64,000 nucleotides of DNA. Origin: Enterobacter cloacae complex sp. R_G8. Lineage in GTDB: Bacteria; Pseudomonadota; Gammaproteobacteria; Enterobacterales; Enterobacteriaceae. Positions 36,279 to 45,303 of this stretch are shown here, in pieces. The translations under genes and the position numbers were made by a program. Below the pieces are notes generated by a model. The model made no database searches. It worked only from the letters and a program-made list of their open reading frames with translations, and had not been told where the DNA came from. The stretch spans positions 1,054,001-1,118,000 of the forward strand of contig NZ_CP102246.1 in assembly GCF_024599795.1 (NCBI RefSeq), read 5' to 3'. Position 1 is the first letter of the stretch; every line of letters begins with the position of its first letter.

Positions 36279-37511
36279 ATGGCAAAGGTATCACTGGAGA
36301 AAGACAAGATTAAATTCCTGCTAGTAGAAGGCGTGCATCAAAAAGCACTCGATAGCCTTCGCGCGGCAGGTTACACCAACATCGAATTTCACAAAGGCGC
36401 GCTGGATACTGAAGAGCTGAAAGCGTCCATCCGTGATGCCCACTTCATCGGCCTGCGATCCCGTACTCACCTGACTGAAGATGTTATTGCTGCGGCGGAA
36501 AAGCTGGTCGCTATCGGCTGTTTCTGCATCGGTACCAACCAGGTTGACCTGAATGCTGCCGCAAAACGCGGTATCCCGGTCTTCAACGCCCCGTTCTCCA
36601 ACACCCGTTCCGTGGCGGAGCTGGTGATTGGCGAACTGCTGCTGCTGCTGCGTGGTATTCCGGAAGCTAACGCCAAAGCCCACCGCGGCGTGTGGAACAA
36701 ACTGGCCGCGGGCTCTTATGAAGCGCGCGGTAAAAAACTGGGTATCATCGGTTACGGCCACATTGGTACCCAACTGGGTATCCTGGCTGAATCCCTGGGG
36801 ATGCATGTTTACTTCTACGACATCGAAAGCAAACTGCCGCTGGGGAACGCGACTCAGGTTCAACATCTTTCTGACCTGCTGAACATGAGTGACGTGGTGA
36901 GCCTGCATGTGCCGGAAAACGCCTCAACCAAAAACATGATGGGCGCAGAAGAGCTGGCGCTGATGAAACCGGGTTCACTGCTGATCAATGCCGCACGCGG
37001 TACGGTTGTCGATATTCCCGCGCTGTGCGATGCCCTGAAGCGTAAGCATCTGGCGGGGGCGGCTATCGATGTCTTCCCGACGGAGCCTGCGACCAACAGC
37101 GATCCGTTTAACTCTCCGCTGTGCGAGTTCGACAACGTGATCCTGACGCCACACATCGGTGGTTCTACTCAGGAAGCGCAGGAGAACATCGGCCTGGAAG
37201 TGGCGGGTAAACTGAGCAAATACTCCGATAACGGCTCAACGCTCTCGGCCGTTAACTTCCCGGAAGTGTCGCTGCCGCTGCACGGTGGTCGTCGTCTGCT
37301 GCACATTCACGAAAACCGTCCGGGCGTGCTGACCGCCATCAACCAGATCTTTGCTGAGCAGAGCGTCAACATTGCCGCGCAGTATCTGCAGACGAACTCG
37401 CAGATGGGTTACGTGGTGATTGATATCGAAGCAGATGAAGATGTGGCCGAGAAAGCGCTGCAGAGCATGAAGGCCATTCCGGGGACGATTCGCGCGCGTC
37501 TGCTGTACTGA
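36279..37511 (+). CDS. serA: D-3-phosphoglycerate dehydrogenase
   Basis: SerA catalyses the first step of serine synthesis, oxidising 3-phosphoglycerate with NAD+, and is feedback-inhibited by serine. The 410 residues equal the E. coli length. The NAD-binding motif is LGIIGYGHIGTQLG near residue 152; HIGGSTQEAQ carries the catalytic His; the C-terminal ACT domain (from about residue 338, HENRPGVLTAINQIF) is the serine-binding regulatory part. Confidence 0.98.
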   Translation: MAKVSLEKDKIKFLLVEGVHQKALDSLRAAGYTNIEFHKGALDTEELKASIRDAHFIGLRSRTHLTEDVIAAAEKLVAIGCFCIGTNQVDLNAAAKRGIPVFNAPFSNTRSVAELVIGELLLLLRGIPEANAKAHRGVWNKLAAGSYEARGKKLGIIGYGHIGTQLGILAESLGMHVYFYDIESKLPLGNATQVQHLSDLLNMSDVVSLHVPENASTKNMMGAEELALMKPGSLLINAARGTVVDIPALCDALKRKHLAGAAIDVFPTEPATNSDPFNSPLCEFDNVILTPHIGGSTQEAQENIGLEVAGKLSKYSDNGSTLSAVNFPEVSLPLHGGRRLLHIHENRPGVLTAINQIFAEQSVNIAAQYLQTNSQMGYVVIDIEADEDVAEKALQSMKAIPGTIRARLLY

Positions 37512-37528
37512 GGGTGTGAGGTAAATGC

Positions 37529-37556
37529 AAAACGGTAACGAGAGTTACCGTTTTTT
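37529..37556 (+). terminator. Terminator of serA
   Basis: An 11-bp stem, AAAACGGTAAC / GTTACCGTTTT, with the loop GAGA runs straight into a T-tract, 17 bp after the serA stop. Confidence 0.9.
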
Positions 37557-37564
37557 ATGTTTTC

Positions 37565-37597
37565 TCCCTCTCCCTGTGGGAGAGGGCTGGGGTGGGG
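37565..37597. repeat. CCCTCTCCC palindromic repeat, copy 5 (serA-ygfA)
   Basis: CCCTCTCCC / GGGAGAGGG stem with a TGT-type loop, then a CTGGGGTGGGGG tail. It lies between the convergent serA and ygfA genes. Confidence 0.8.
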
Positions 37598-37618
37598 GCA
37601 TCAGGCTGCACGCCTGTT

Positions 37619-38215
37619 TCACCATTCCCACAACTTCGATGGCGTCACCACCGCCGGCAACGGCACATCCCACTTCTCGACCGGCAAGGCTTCCACCGCC
37701 TGACAATCATGCGCATAACCCACCGGCTGCAACCCGTACTGCTGCCAGTTTTGCAACGTTCTGTCATAGAACCCCCCGCCCATTCCTAAACGCTGGCCCT
37801 GTTCATCAAACGCCACCAGCGGCGTAATCAGTACGTCCAGCTGTGACAGCGGCAGCACGTCGCGCACATCCAGCTTCGGCTCGGTGATTTTCAGACGATT
37901 CACAACCAGTTCGCTGTGCGGGTGGTAGTGCAGAAACAGCAGATTCCCGGCGCTAAACGGATGCAGCACAGGCAGGTAAACCCGCTTTCCGGCTCGCCAG
38001 AGTTGTTCGATGAGCGGCTGCGTATCCAGCTCACCATCAAAAGAGAGAAACAGCGCGACGGTATGCGCCATCACTACAGGCGGATACGCCATCATGCGTG
38101 CGGCGGCCTGTTGGGCAAAATGCGTTTGCTGTTCAGGGGTTAACGCCCGGCGACGTTCACGAATTAACTGACGAATGTCCTGGCGTGAGGCAGAAACTTC
38201 AGGGAATTGGGTCAT
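37619..38215 (-). CDS. ygfA: 5-formyltetrahydrofolate cyclo-ligase
   Basis: This enzyme converts 5-formyltetrahydrofolate to 5,10-methenyltetrahydrofolate with ATP, clearing an inhibitory folate. ATG 38215 gives 198 residues; the upstream in-frame region to 38290 lies within the 6S RNA gene and is rejected. The family motif GMGGGFYDR is near residue 147. It lies immediately downstream of ssrS on the same strand, and in E. coli the two are co-transcribed. Confidence 0.95.
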   Translation of the reverse strand: MTQFPEVSASRQDIRQLIRERRRALTPEQQTHFAQQAAARMMAYPPVVMAHTVALFLSFDGELDTQPLIEQLWRAGKRVYLPVLHPFSAGNLLFLHYHPHSELVVNRLKITEPKLDVRDVLPLSQLDVLITPLVAFDEQGQRLGMGGGFYDRTLQNWQQYGLQPVGYAHDCQAVEALPVEKWDVPLPAVVTPSKLWEW

Positions 38216-38238
38216 GGTAGTGGGTAGAAGAAGAGTGA

Positions 38239-38423
38239 GGGAATCTCCGAGATGCCGCCGCAGGCTGTAACCCTTGAACCCTTGGTTCAAGGTGAATGTG
38301 TCGTCATAGTTTTAAGGCTTCTCGGACGAACCGAGCATGCTCACCAACCATGGAGCGCCACATTCTTGTGGTATGAAATATCGGCTCAGGGGACTGGCCC
38401 GCTTGCGAACATCTCAGAGAAAT
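38239..38423 (-). ncRNA. ssrS: 6S RNA
   Basis: 6S RNA binds the sigma-70 RNA polymerase holoenzyme by imitating an open promoter and reduces transcription in stationary phase. The minus strand from 38423 begins ATTTCTCTGAGATGTTCGC and ends GGCATCTCGGAGATTCCC, which pair to close the long stem, and the interior follows E. coli 6S RNA closely, including the segment CTTGAACCAAGGGTTCAAGG. About 185 nt, against 183-184 in E. coli. It lies between zapA and ygfA, the conserved location. End points are by recall of the mature E. coli RNA. Confidence 0.97.
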
Positions 38424-38464
38424 TTTGTCTTCACAGTTACTCTACCATAGTCAACTGAGAAGTG

Positions 38465-38860
<396 letters not shown>

Positions 38861-38962
38861 CTATAGCTACCCTGATGTGAAGATACAAGCCCTTTTCTGG
38901 TATCACCAGGGTCCAAAGTGGTAGCATATCATGAATATTCCTCCCTTTGATGACGAAAGCTC

Positions 38963-39541
38963 ATGTCTATACAGAACGAAATGCCTGGTTACAACGATTT
39001 AAACCAGTTACTGAACCAGCAGGGTGTGGGTTTAACCCCTGCCGAAATGCACGGTCTGATCAGTGGCATGCTATGCGGCGGAAACAGCGACAGCTCATGG
39101 CAGCCGCTGATCCACGACCTCACGAACGAAGGGCTGGCGTTTGGTCATGAACTGGCGGAAGCGCTGCGAAAAATGCACTCGGCAATCAGCGATTCGCTGG
39201 AAGACGATGGCTTCCTTTTTCAGCTTTATCTGCCTGAAGGCGACGATGTCAGCGTGTTCGATCGCGCCGATGCGCTGGCCGGTTGGGTAAACCACTATCT
39301 GCTGGGGCTGGGCGTCACGCAGCCTAAGCTTGATAAAGTCACCGGCGAAGCGGGTGAAGCGATCGACGATTTGCGTAACATCGCGCAACTGGGTTACGAC
39401 GAAGAAGAAGATCAGGAAGAGCTGGAGATGTCTCTCGAAGAGATCATCGAGTACGTTCGCGTGGCGGCACTGCTGTGCCACGACAACTTTACGCGCTCAA
39501 AGCCAACCGCACCGGAAGTCCGTAAGCCAACCTTACATTAA
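38963..39541 (+). CDS. ygfB: YgfB family (UPF0149) protein
   Basis: A 192-residue acidic protein with the length and sequence of E. coli Ygf[18 protein letters not shown] at the N-terminus and the acidic [17 protein letters not shown] near residue 150. The function in E. coli is not established; a Pseudomonas homologue has been tied to beta-lactam resistance regulation, recalled. It leads the ygfB-pepP-ubiH-ubiI unit with a 25-bp gap to pepP. Confidence 0.94.
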   Translation: MSIQNEMPGYNDLNQLLNQQGVGLTPAEMHGLISGMLCGGNSDSSWQPLIHDLTNEGLAFGHELAEALRKMHSAISDSLEDDGFLFQLYLPEGDDVSVFDRADALAGWVNHYLLGLGVTQPKLDKVTGEAGEAIDDLRNIAQLGYDEEEDQEELEMSLEEIIEYVRVAALLCHDNFTRSKPTAPEVRKPTLH

Positions 39542-39566
39542 GAAAAATAACGCACAGGAGGGTGTC

Positions 39567-40886
39567 ATGGTTATCTCGAATCAAGAGTATTCCCGTCGTC
39601 GTCAGGCGCTGTTGGCAAAAATGCAGCCAGGAAGCGCAGCGCTGATTTTTGCCGCGCCCGAAGTGACGCGCAGCGCCGACAGTGAATACCCCTATCGTCA
39701 GAACAGCGATTTCTGGTACTTCACCGGGTTCAATGAACCGGAGGCGGTACTGGTGCTGATCAAGAGCAATGACACCCACAACCACAGCGTGATTTTCAAC
39801 CGCGTTCGGGATCTCACGGCGGAAATCTGGTTCGGTCGACGTCTGGGGCAAGAGGCCGCGCCAGCAAAACTGGGTGTGGACCGTGCACTGGCATTCAGCG
39901 AAATCAACCAGCAGCTCTATCAGTTGCTGAACGGGCTGGATGTGCTTTACCACGCGCAGGGCGAGTATGCGTATGCCGATGAGATAGTCTTTACCGCGCT
40001 GGACAAGCTGCGTAAAGGCTCCCGTCAGAATCTCTCTGCCCCGGCCACGCTGACGGACTGGCGTCCGGTGGTCCACGAGATGCGCCTGTTCAAATCGCAA
40101 GAAGAGCTGGACGTGATGCGTCGTGCAGGCGAAATCAGCGCACTGGCACACACAAGGGCGATGGAGAAGTGCCGTCCAGGCATGTTTGAATATCAGCTGG
40201 AAGGCGAGATCCACCACGAATTTAACCGCCACGGTGCCCGCTATCCCTCCTACAACACCATTGTCGGCGGCGGCGAAAACGGCTGTATTCTGCACTACAC
40301 CGAAAACGAAAGTGAGCTGCGTGACGGCGATCTGGTACTGATTGATGCGGGTTGCGAATACCAGGGCTATGCGGGCGACATTACCCGTACGTCCCCGGTG
40401 AACGGTAAGTTCTCACCCGCGCAGCGCGAGATTTATGACATCGTCCTTGAATCCCTTGAGACGGCGCTGACGCTCTATCGCCCCGGTACCTCCATCCAGG
40501 AAGTGACCGGCGAAGTGGTGCGCATCATGATTACCGGCCTCGTAAGGCTCGGGATCCTGAACGGTGATGTGGATACCCTGATTGCTGAAAATGCGCATCG
40601 CCCCTACTTTATGCACGGCCTGAGCCACTGGCTGGGGCTGGATGTGCATGATGTGGGCGCGTATGGTGCAGAACGTTCTCGCGTGCTGGAGCCGGGGATG
40701 GTGCTGACCGTTGAACCGGGGCTCTACATTGCGCCGGATGCCGACGTGCCGGAAGCGTACCGTGGAATTGGCATTCGCATCGAAGATGACATTGTCATCA
40801 CCGAAACCGGTAACGAAAACCTGACCGCGGGCGTGGTGAAAAGCGCCGATGACATTGAGGCGCTGATGGCAGCGGCACGCCCATGA
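39567..40886 (+). CDS. pepP: Xaa-Pro aminopeptidase P
   Basis: PepP removes the N-terminal residue from peptides with proline in second position, using two manganese ions. ATG 39567, with CAGGAGGG just upstream, gives 439 residues (E. coli 441). The creatinase-like N-domain is followed by the pita-bread catalytic domain: DAGCEYQGYAGDITRT holds the two Asp ligands, HGLSHWLGLDVHD the His, and VEPGLY and GIGIRIEDD the Glu ligands. Its stop overlaps the ubiH start (ATGA). Confidence 0.97.
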   Translation: MVISNQEYSRRRQALLAKMQPGSAALIFAAPEVTRSADSEYPYRQNSDFWYFTGFNEPEAVLVLIKSNDTHNHSVIFNRVRDLTAEIWFGRRLGQEAAPAKLGVDRALAFSEINQQLYQLLNGLDVLYHAQGEYAYADEIVFTALDKLRKGSRQNLSAPATLTDWRPVVHEMRLFKSQEELDVMRRAGEISALAHTRAMEKCRPGMFEYQLEGEIHHEFNRHGARYPSYNTIVGGGENGCILHYTENESELRDGDLVLIDAGCEYQGYAGDITRTSPVNGKFSPAQREIYDIVLESLETALTLYRPGTSIQEVTGEVVRIMITGLVRLGILNGDVDTLIAENAHRPYFMHGLSHWLGLDVHDVGAYGAERSRVLEPGMVLTVEPGLYIAPDADVPEAYRGIGIRIEDDIVITETGNENLTAGVVKSADDIEALMAAARP

Positions 40887-42061
40887 GCGTGATTATCGTT
40901 GGCGGGGGGATGACGGGAGCTACGCTGGCGCTGGCCATCTCGCATTTGACGAAAGGGCAACTCCCGGTCCATCTGGTGGAGGCCGTGGCGCCAGAGGCGT
41001 CCGATCATCCTGGTTTTGATGCCCGCGCCATTGCGCTGGCACAGGGGACATGCCAGCAGCTCGCGCGCATTGGCATCTGGCAGGCGATTGCGGATTGTGC
41101 GACGGCGATTAATACCGTTCACGTCAGCGATCGTGGCCATGCCGGGTTTGTGACGCTGGACGCCCAGGATTACCGCATCGATGCGTTAGGCAGGGTGGTT
41201 GAACTTCACGACGTCGGGCTGCGTCTGTTCCGTTTATTGCAGGATGCCCCGGGCGTGACGCTGCATTGCCCGGCGCGCGTCGCCAGCTTTAGCCGTAGCG
41301 AAGAGGCGGTCAGCGTGACGCTGGAAAACGGCACGGTTCTCGATGGCCAGCTTCTGGTCGCCGCCGATGGTTCTCGTTCTGCGCTTGGCACCCAGTGCGG
41401 CGTGGAATGGCGCTCGCAGCCTTACGGGCAGGTCGCCGTTATTGCTAACGTCTCCACGGCGGGAGAACACAATGGCAGAGCGTTTGAGCGTTTCACCCAG
41501 CACGGCCCGCTGGCCATGCTGCCGATGTCAAACGGACGCTGCTCGCTGGTGTGGTGTCATCCCCAGGATAAAGCGGCTGACGTTGAGGCCTGGTCCGACG
41601 AACGTTTTTGTTCCGAGCTGCAAAAAGCCTTTGGCTGGCGGCTGGGGCGTATTACCCATGCGGGAAAACGCGCTGTTTACCCGCTGTCGCTGACCACGGC
41701 ATCTCAGTCCATCTCCCATCGCGTGGCGCTGGTGGGCAATGCCGCACAAACGCTGCACCCAATCGCCGGGCAAGGCTTCAACCTTGGGTTGCGCGACGTG
41801 ATGAGCCTGGCAGAGACTCTGTCCCAGGCGTGGCATGAGCAAAAAGATTGCGGTGCGTATCCGGTGCTCAGCCATTATCAAAAGCGACGCCGGGCGGATA
41901 AAGAAGCGACTATCGGCGTCACCGATGGCCTGGTACATCTGTTTGCCAATCGCTGGGCACCGCTGGTTGCAGGCCGCAACCTTGGGCTGATGGCGATGGA
42001 ATTATTCATTCCGGCACGTGACGTGCTGGCGCAGCGGACCCTTGGTTGGGTCGCGCGTTAA
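40883..42061 (+). CDS. ubiH: 2-octaprenyl-6-methoxyphenol hydroxylase
   Basis: UbiH is a flavin monooxygenase of ubiquinone synthesis. The 392 residues match E. coli. The FAD-binding IVGGGMTGATLAL is at the N-terminus, the conserved DG motif is AADGSRSALG near residue 157, and the C-terminal flavin motif reads VGNAAQTLHPIAGQG; Asn replaces the usual Asp there, as in E. coli UbiH. It overlaps pepP by 4 bp and lies 12 bp before ubiI. Confidence 0.97.
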   Translation: MSVIIVGGGMTGATLALAISHLTKGQLPVHLVEAVAPEASDHPGFDARAIALAQGTCQQLARIGIWQAIADCATAINTVHVSDRGHAGFVTLDAQDYRIDALGRVVELHDVGLRLFRLLQDAPGVTLHCPARVASFSRSEEAVSVTLENGTVLDGQLLVAADGSRSALGTQCGVEWRSQPYGQVAVIANVSTAGEHNGRAFERFTQHGPLAMLPMSNGRCSLVWCHPQDKAADVEAWSDERFCSELQKAFGWRLGRITHAGKRAVYPLSLTTASQSISHRVALVGNAAQTLHPIAGQGFNLGLRDVMSLAETLSQAWHEQKDCGAYPVLSHYQKRRRADKEATIGVTDGLVHLFANRWAPLVAGRNLGLMAMELFIPARDVLAQRTLGWVAR

Positions 42062-42073
42062 GGAGTTATCATC

Positions 42074-43276
42074 GTGCAAAATGTTGATGTCGCCATTGTG
42101 GGCGGCGGAATGGTAGGGCTGGCGCTGGCCTGTGGTTTACAGGGCAGCGGTCTGCGCGTGGCCGTGCTGGAACAAAATCTGCCTCAGCCAGTTGCGCACG
42201 ATGCGCCACCGGAACTGCGCGTCTCGGCAATCAACGCCGCCAGCGAAAAACTACTGACGCGCCTTGGCGTCTGGTCAGATATCGTGGCGCAGCGTGCCAG
42301 CTGCTATCACGGGATGGAAGTGTGGGACAAAGACAGCTTTGGCCATATCGCGTTTGATGATGAAAGTATGGGCTATAGCCATCTGGGTCATATCATCGAA
42401 AATGCCGTCATTCACCATGCGTTATGGCAAAAAGCGCAATCCTGCAGCGATATCACCCTGATCGCGCCCGCGCAAATCCAGCAGGTGGCGTGGGGGGAAA
42501 ACGAAGCGTTTATCACCCTGCAGAGCGGCGATATGTTGACCGCACGGCTGGTGGTGGGCGCGGATGGCGCAAACTCCTGGCTGCGTAACAAGGCGGATAT
42601 TCCCCTGACCTTCTGGGACTATCGTCATCATGCGCTGGTCGCGACCATCCGTACTGAAGAGCCGCACGGTGGCGTTGCGCGCCAGATTTTCCATAACGAT
42701 GGCATTCTGGCGTTTCTGCCGCTGAGCGATCCGCACCTGTGCTCGATCGTCTGGTCTCTGGTGCCGGAAAAAGCACAGCTGATGCGCGAGGCGACGCCAG
42801 AGGCGTTTAATCAGGCGCTGTGCATGGCGTTTGATAACCGTCTTGGGCTGTGCACCCTTGAGAGCGAACGTTTGGTATTCCCATTGACCGGCCGCTACGC
42901 GCGCCAGTTTGCGGCACACCGTCTCGCGCTGGTGGGTGACGCGGCGCATACCATTCATCCGCTGGCCGGGCAGGGGGTTAACCTCGGCTTTATGGATGCG
43001 GCAGAGTTGGTGAATGAGTTGCGCCGTCTGCACCGCGAAGGTAAAGACATCGGCCAGCATCTCTACCTGCGTCGCTACGAACGTAGCCGCAAGCACAGCG
43101 CGGCGGTGATGCTGGCAGGCATGCAGGGCTTTCGCGAGCTGTTTGCCGGGGCAAACCCGGCGAAAAAACTGCTGCGCGACATCGGCCTCAAACTTGCCGA
43201 CACCCTTCCAGGCGTAAAACCTCAACTTCTTCGCCAGGCGATGGGTCTTAACGACCTGCCTGACTGGCTACGCTGA
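42074..43276 (+). CDS. ubiI: 2-octaprenylphenol C5-hydroxylase UbiI
   Basis: UbiI (formerly VisC) adds the C5 hydroxyl in aerobic ubiquinone synthesis with FAD and oxygen. The 400 residues equal the E. coli length. GGGMVGLALACGLQG binds FAD, GADGANSWLR is the DG motif, and GDAAHTIHPLAGQGVNLG is the second flavin motif. The start is ATG 42074. It is a paralogue of UbiH directly upstream and the last gene of the unit. Confidence 0.97.
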   Translation: MQNVDVAIVGGGMVGLALACGLQGSGLRVAVLEQNLPQPVAHDAPPELRVSAINAASEKLLTRLGVWSDIVAQRASCYHGMEVWDKDSFGHIAFDDESMGYSHLGHIIENAVIHHALWQKAQSCSDITLIAPAQIQQVAWGENEAFITLQSGDMLTARLVVGADGANSWLRNKADIPLTFWDYRHHALVATIRTEEPHGGVARQIFHNDGILAFLPLSDPHLCSIVWSLVPEKAQLMREATPEAFNQALCMAFDNRLGLCTLESERLVFPLTGRYARQFAAHRLALVGDAAHTIHPLAGQGVNLGFMDAAELVNELRRLHREGKDIGQHLYLRRYERSRKHSAAVMLAGMQGFRELFAGANPAKKLLRDIGLKLADTLPGVKPQLLRQAMGLNDLPDWLR

Positions 43277-43298
43277 TTTAGACCCCCGTCACACTTTA

Positions 43299-43324
43299 TT
43301 TACCCGGCCTCTGCGCCGGGTAAA
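43299..43324. other. Hairpin after ubiI
   Basis: TTTACCCGG / CCGGGTAAA form a 9-bp stem around an 8-nt loop, 22 bp after the ubiI stop. It has T residues before and A residues after, but no T-run in the ubiI direction. Probably the end of the ubi transcript. Confidence 0.5.
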
Positions 43325-43673
43325 TATGCTCGTTTGAAATATTCTAATTTCACGTCATTTTTCGCATTAGATAATCTAATCTGGCTATTTTCGTGTTGCG
43401 GAAATTCGGCCCGTTTTTCCGCACGAAATATCACCATGTGCTAAATCTTGTTAGATTGTTGTTAATTTTATGCGGGTTGAATCGCATTTTACCAGTGAAT
43501 AACTCTGTAGGCTTTTCAGCGTTTTTTGGTCATAAGCTAATGTGATGACCTGTTTTACCTTATGGTTAATCGCCGGTTTCGGTGGTAAGTTCAGGTAAAA
43601 GAGAACGTTTGCGTCGGCGCCGGGGAACGGGGCCGATACCGGGATTCACGGTGAATTTTTCAACGAGGAAAAG
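43325..43673 (+). promoter_or_regulatory. gcvTHP control region with GcvA-type motifs
   Basis: About 350 bp of AT-rich DNA before gcvT. It contains several CTAAT/ATTAG motifs, the core of known GcvA sites: near 43343, twice in the perfect 15-bp palindrome ATTAGATAATCTAAT at 43366-43380, and near 43534. In E. coli GcvA, Lrp and PurR act on this promoter. I see no riboswitch-like structure and no gene here. Confidence 0.55.
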
Positions 43674-44768
43674 ATGGCTCAACAGACTCCTTTGTACGAA
43701 CAACACGTGTTATGCGGTGCACGTATGGTGGACTTTCACGGCTGGATGATGCCGCTGCATTACGGCTCACAGATTGATGAGCACCACGCGGTACGCACCG
43801 ATGCCGGTATGTTCGACGTGTCCCACATGACGATTGTCGATCTGCGCGGTAGCCGCACCCGGGAGTTTTTGCGTTATCTGCTGGCAAACGACGTCGCAAA
43901 ACTGAAGACGCCAGGTAAAGCGCTCTACACCGGCATGCTAAATGCCTCCGGCGGCGTGATTGATGACCTCATCGTCTACTATTTCACTGAAGATTTCTTC
44001 CGCCTCGTTGTAAACTCCGCCACCCGCGAAAAAGACCTCTCCTGGATTACCCAACACGCCGAACCGTATGCCATCGACATCACCGTACGTGATGATCTGT
44101 CTCTGATCGCGGTGCAGGGGCCGAACGCGCAGGCGAAAGCCGCCACGCTGTTCAACGACGAGCAGCGTCAGGCCACCGCTGGCATGAAGCCGTTCTTCGG
44201 CGTGCAGGCAGGCGATCTGTTTATCGCGACCACCGGCTATACCGGTGAAGCGGGCTATGAAATTGCCATGCCGAATGAAAAAGCCGCCGACTTCTGGCGT
44301 GCGCTGGTGGAAGCGGGCGTCAAGCCAGCAGGACTGGGCGCGCGCGATACGCTGCGTCTGGAAGCGGGCATGAACCTTTATGGTCAGGAGATGGACGAAA
44401 GCGTCTCTCCGCTGGCTGCTAACATGGGCTGGACCATCGCCTGGGAACCGGCCGATCGCGAATTCATTGGCCGTGAAGCGCTGGAGATGCAGCGCGAAAA
44501 GGGCACTGAACAGCTGGTTGGCCTGGTGATGAAGGAAAAAGGCGTGCTGCGCGGCGAGCTGCCGGTACGTTTTACCGATGCAGACGGCAATCCGCGTGAA
44601 GGCGTGATCACCAGCGGTACCTTCTCCCCGACGCTGGGCTACAGTATTGCACTGGCACGCGTGCCGGCCGGCATTGGCGAAACGGCGGTGGTACAGATCC
44701 GCAACCGTGAAATGCCTGTCCACGTGACCAAACCGATTTTTGTTCGCGCCGGTAAACCGGTCGCCTAA
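43674..44768 (+). CDS. gcvT: Glycine cleavage system T protein (aminomethyltransferase)
   Basis: GcvT passes the methylene group from the lipoyl-bound aminomethyl of GcvH to tetrahydrofolate, releasing ammonia. The 364 residues equal the E. coli length. Conserved parts: [17 protein letters not shown] near the N-terminus, [12 protein letters not shown], and [11 protein letters not shown] near residue 190. It is the first gene of gcvTHP, with 23 bp to gcvH, and is preceded by the GcvA/Lrp-type control region. Confidence 0.98.
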   Translation: MAQQTPLYEQHVLCGARMVDFHGWMMPLHYGSQIDEHHAVRTDAGMFDVSHMTIVDLRGSRTREFLRYLLANDVAKLKTPGKALYTGMLNASGGVIDDLIVYYFTEDFFRLVVNSATREKDLSWITQHAEPYAIDITVRDDLSLIAVQGPNAQAKAATLFNDEQRQATAGMKPFFGVQAGDLFIATTGYTGEAGYEIAMPNEKAADFWRALVEAGVKPAGLGARDTLRLEAGMNLYGQEMDESVSPLAANMGWTIAWEPADREFIGREALEMQREKGTEQLVGLVMKEKGVLRGELPVRFTDADGNPREGVITSGTFSPTLGYSIALARVPAGIGETAVVQIRNREMPVHVTKPIFVRAGKPVA

Positions 44769-44791
44769 TCATTTTTATCAGGAGAACTTCA

Positions 44792-45181
44792 ATGAGCAAT
44801 GTGCCAGCAGAACTGAAATACAGCAAAGAACACGAGTGGCTGCGCAAAGAGGCGGACGGCTCTTATACCGTTGGGATCACCGAGCACGCGCAAGAGCTGC
44901 TGGGCGACATGGTGTTTGTTGACCTGCCGGAAGTGGGCGCGACCGTCAGCGCGGGCGACGACTGCGCTGTCGCGGAGTCCGTTAAAGCGGCATCTGATAT
45001 CTACGCACCGGTAAGCGGTGAAATCATTGCCGTTAATGATGCGCTGAGTGACTCCCCGGAACTGGTCAACAGCGAGCCGTATGAAGGCGGCTGGATCTTC
45101 AAGATCAAAGCCAGCGACGAATCGCAGGTTGCTGCGCTGCTGGATGCCACCGCATACGAAGCCCTGTTAGAAGACGAGTAA
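44792..45181 (+). CDS. gcvH: Glycine cleavage system H protein
   Basis: GcvH is the lipoyl carrier that shuttles aminomethyl groups between GcvP, GcvT and dihydrolipoamide dehydrogenase. The 129 residues match E. coli. The lipoylated lysine is K65 in [21 protein letters not shown] lies upstream of the ATG. A 122-bp gap with two facing palindromic repeats separates it from gcvP. Confidence 0.98.
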   Translation: MSNVPAELKYSKEHEWLRKEADGSYTVGITEHAQELLGDMVFVDLPEVGATVSAGDDCAVAESVKAASDIYAPVSGEIIAVNDALSDSPELVNSEPYEGGWIFKIKASDESQVAALLDATAYEALLEDE

Positions 45182-45189
45182 GCCATTAT

Positions 45190-45222
45190 CCCTCTCCCTT
45201 CGGGAGAGGGCAGGGGTGAGGG
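45190..45222. repeat. CCCTCTCCC palindromic repeat, copy 6 (gcvH-gcvP gap)
   Basis: CCCTCTCCC / GGGAGAGGG stem with a TTC loop and a CAGGGGTGAGGG tail, 8 bp after the gcvH stop. It forms an inverted pair with the copy at 45233. Confidence 0.85.
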
Positions 45223-45232
45223 TGCCCATCTT

Positions 45233-45266
45233 CCCCTCACCCTACCCCTCTCCCACAGGGAGAGGG
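45233..45266. repeat. CCCTCACCC palindromic repeat, copy 7 (gcvH-gcvP gap)
   Basis: CCCCTCACCCTAC followed by CCCTCTCCC / GGGAGAGGG, in the opposite orientation to copy 6. The two tails are complementary, so the whole 45190-45266 stretch can fold into one long structure inside the operon. Confidence 0.85.
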
Positions 45267-45303
45267 AACTTAAATTCACTGCACGTTTCAGGAATCATCG
45301 CTC

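Noticed and set aside
43325..43673. Glycine riboswitch before gcvT
   Set aside because: No tandem aptamer-like pairing or conserved core was visible, and enterobacterial gcv operons are controlled by GcvA, Lrp and PurR.
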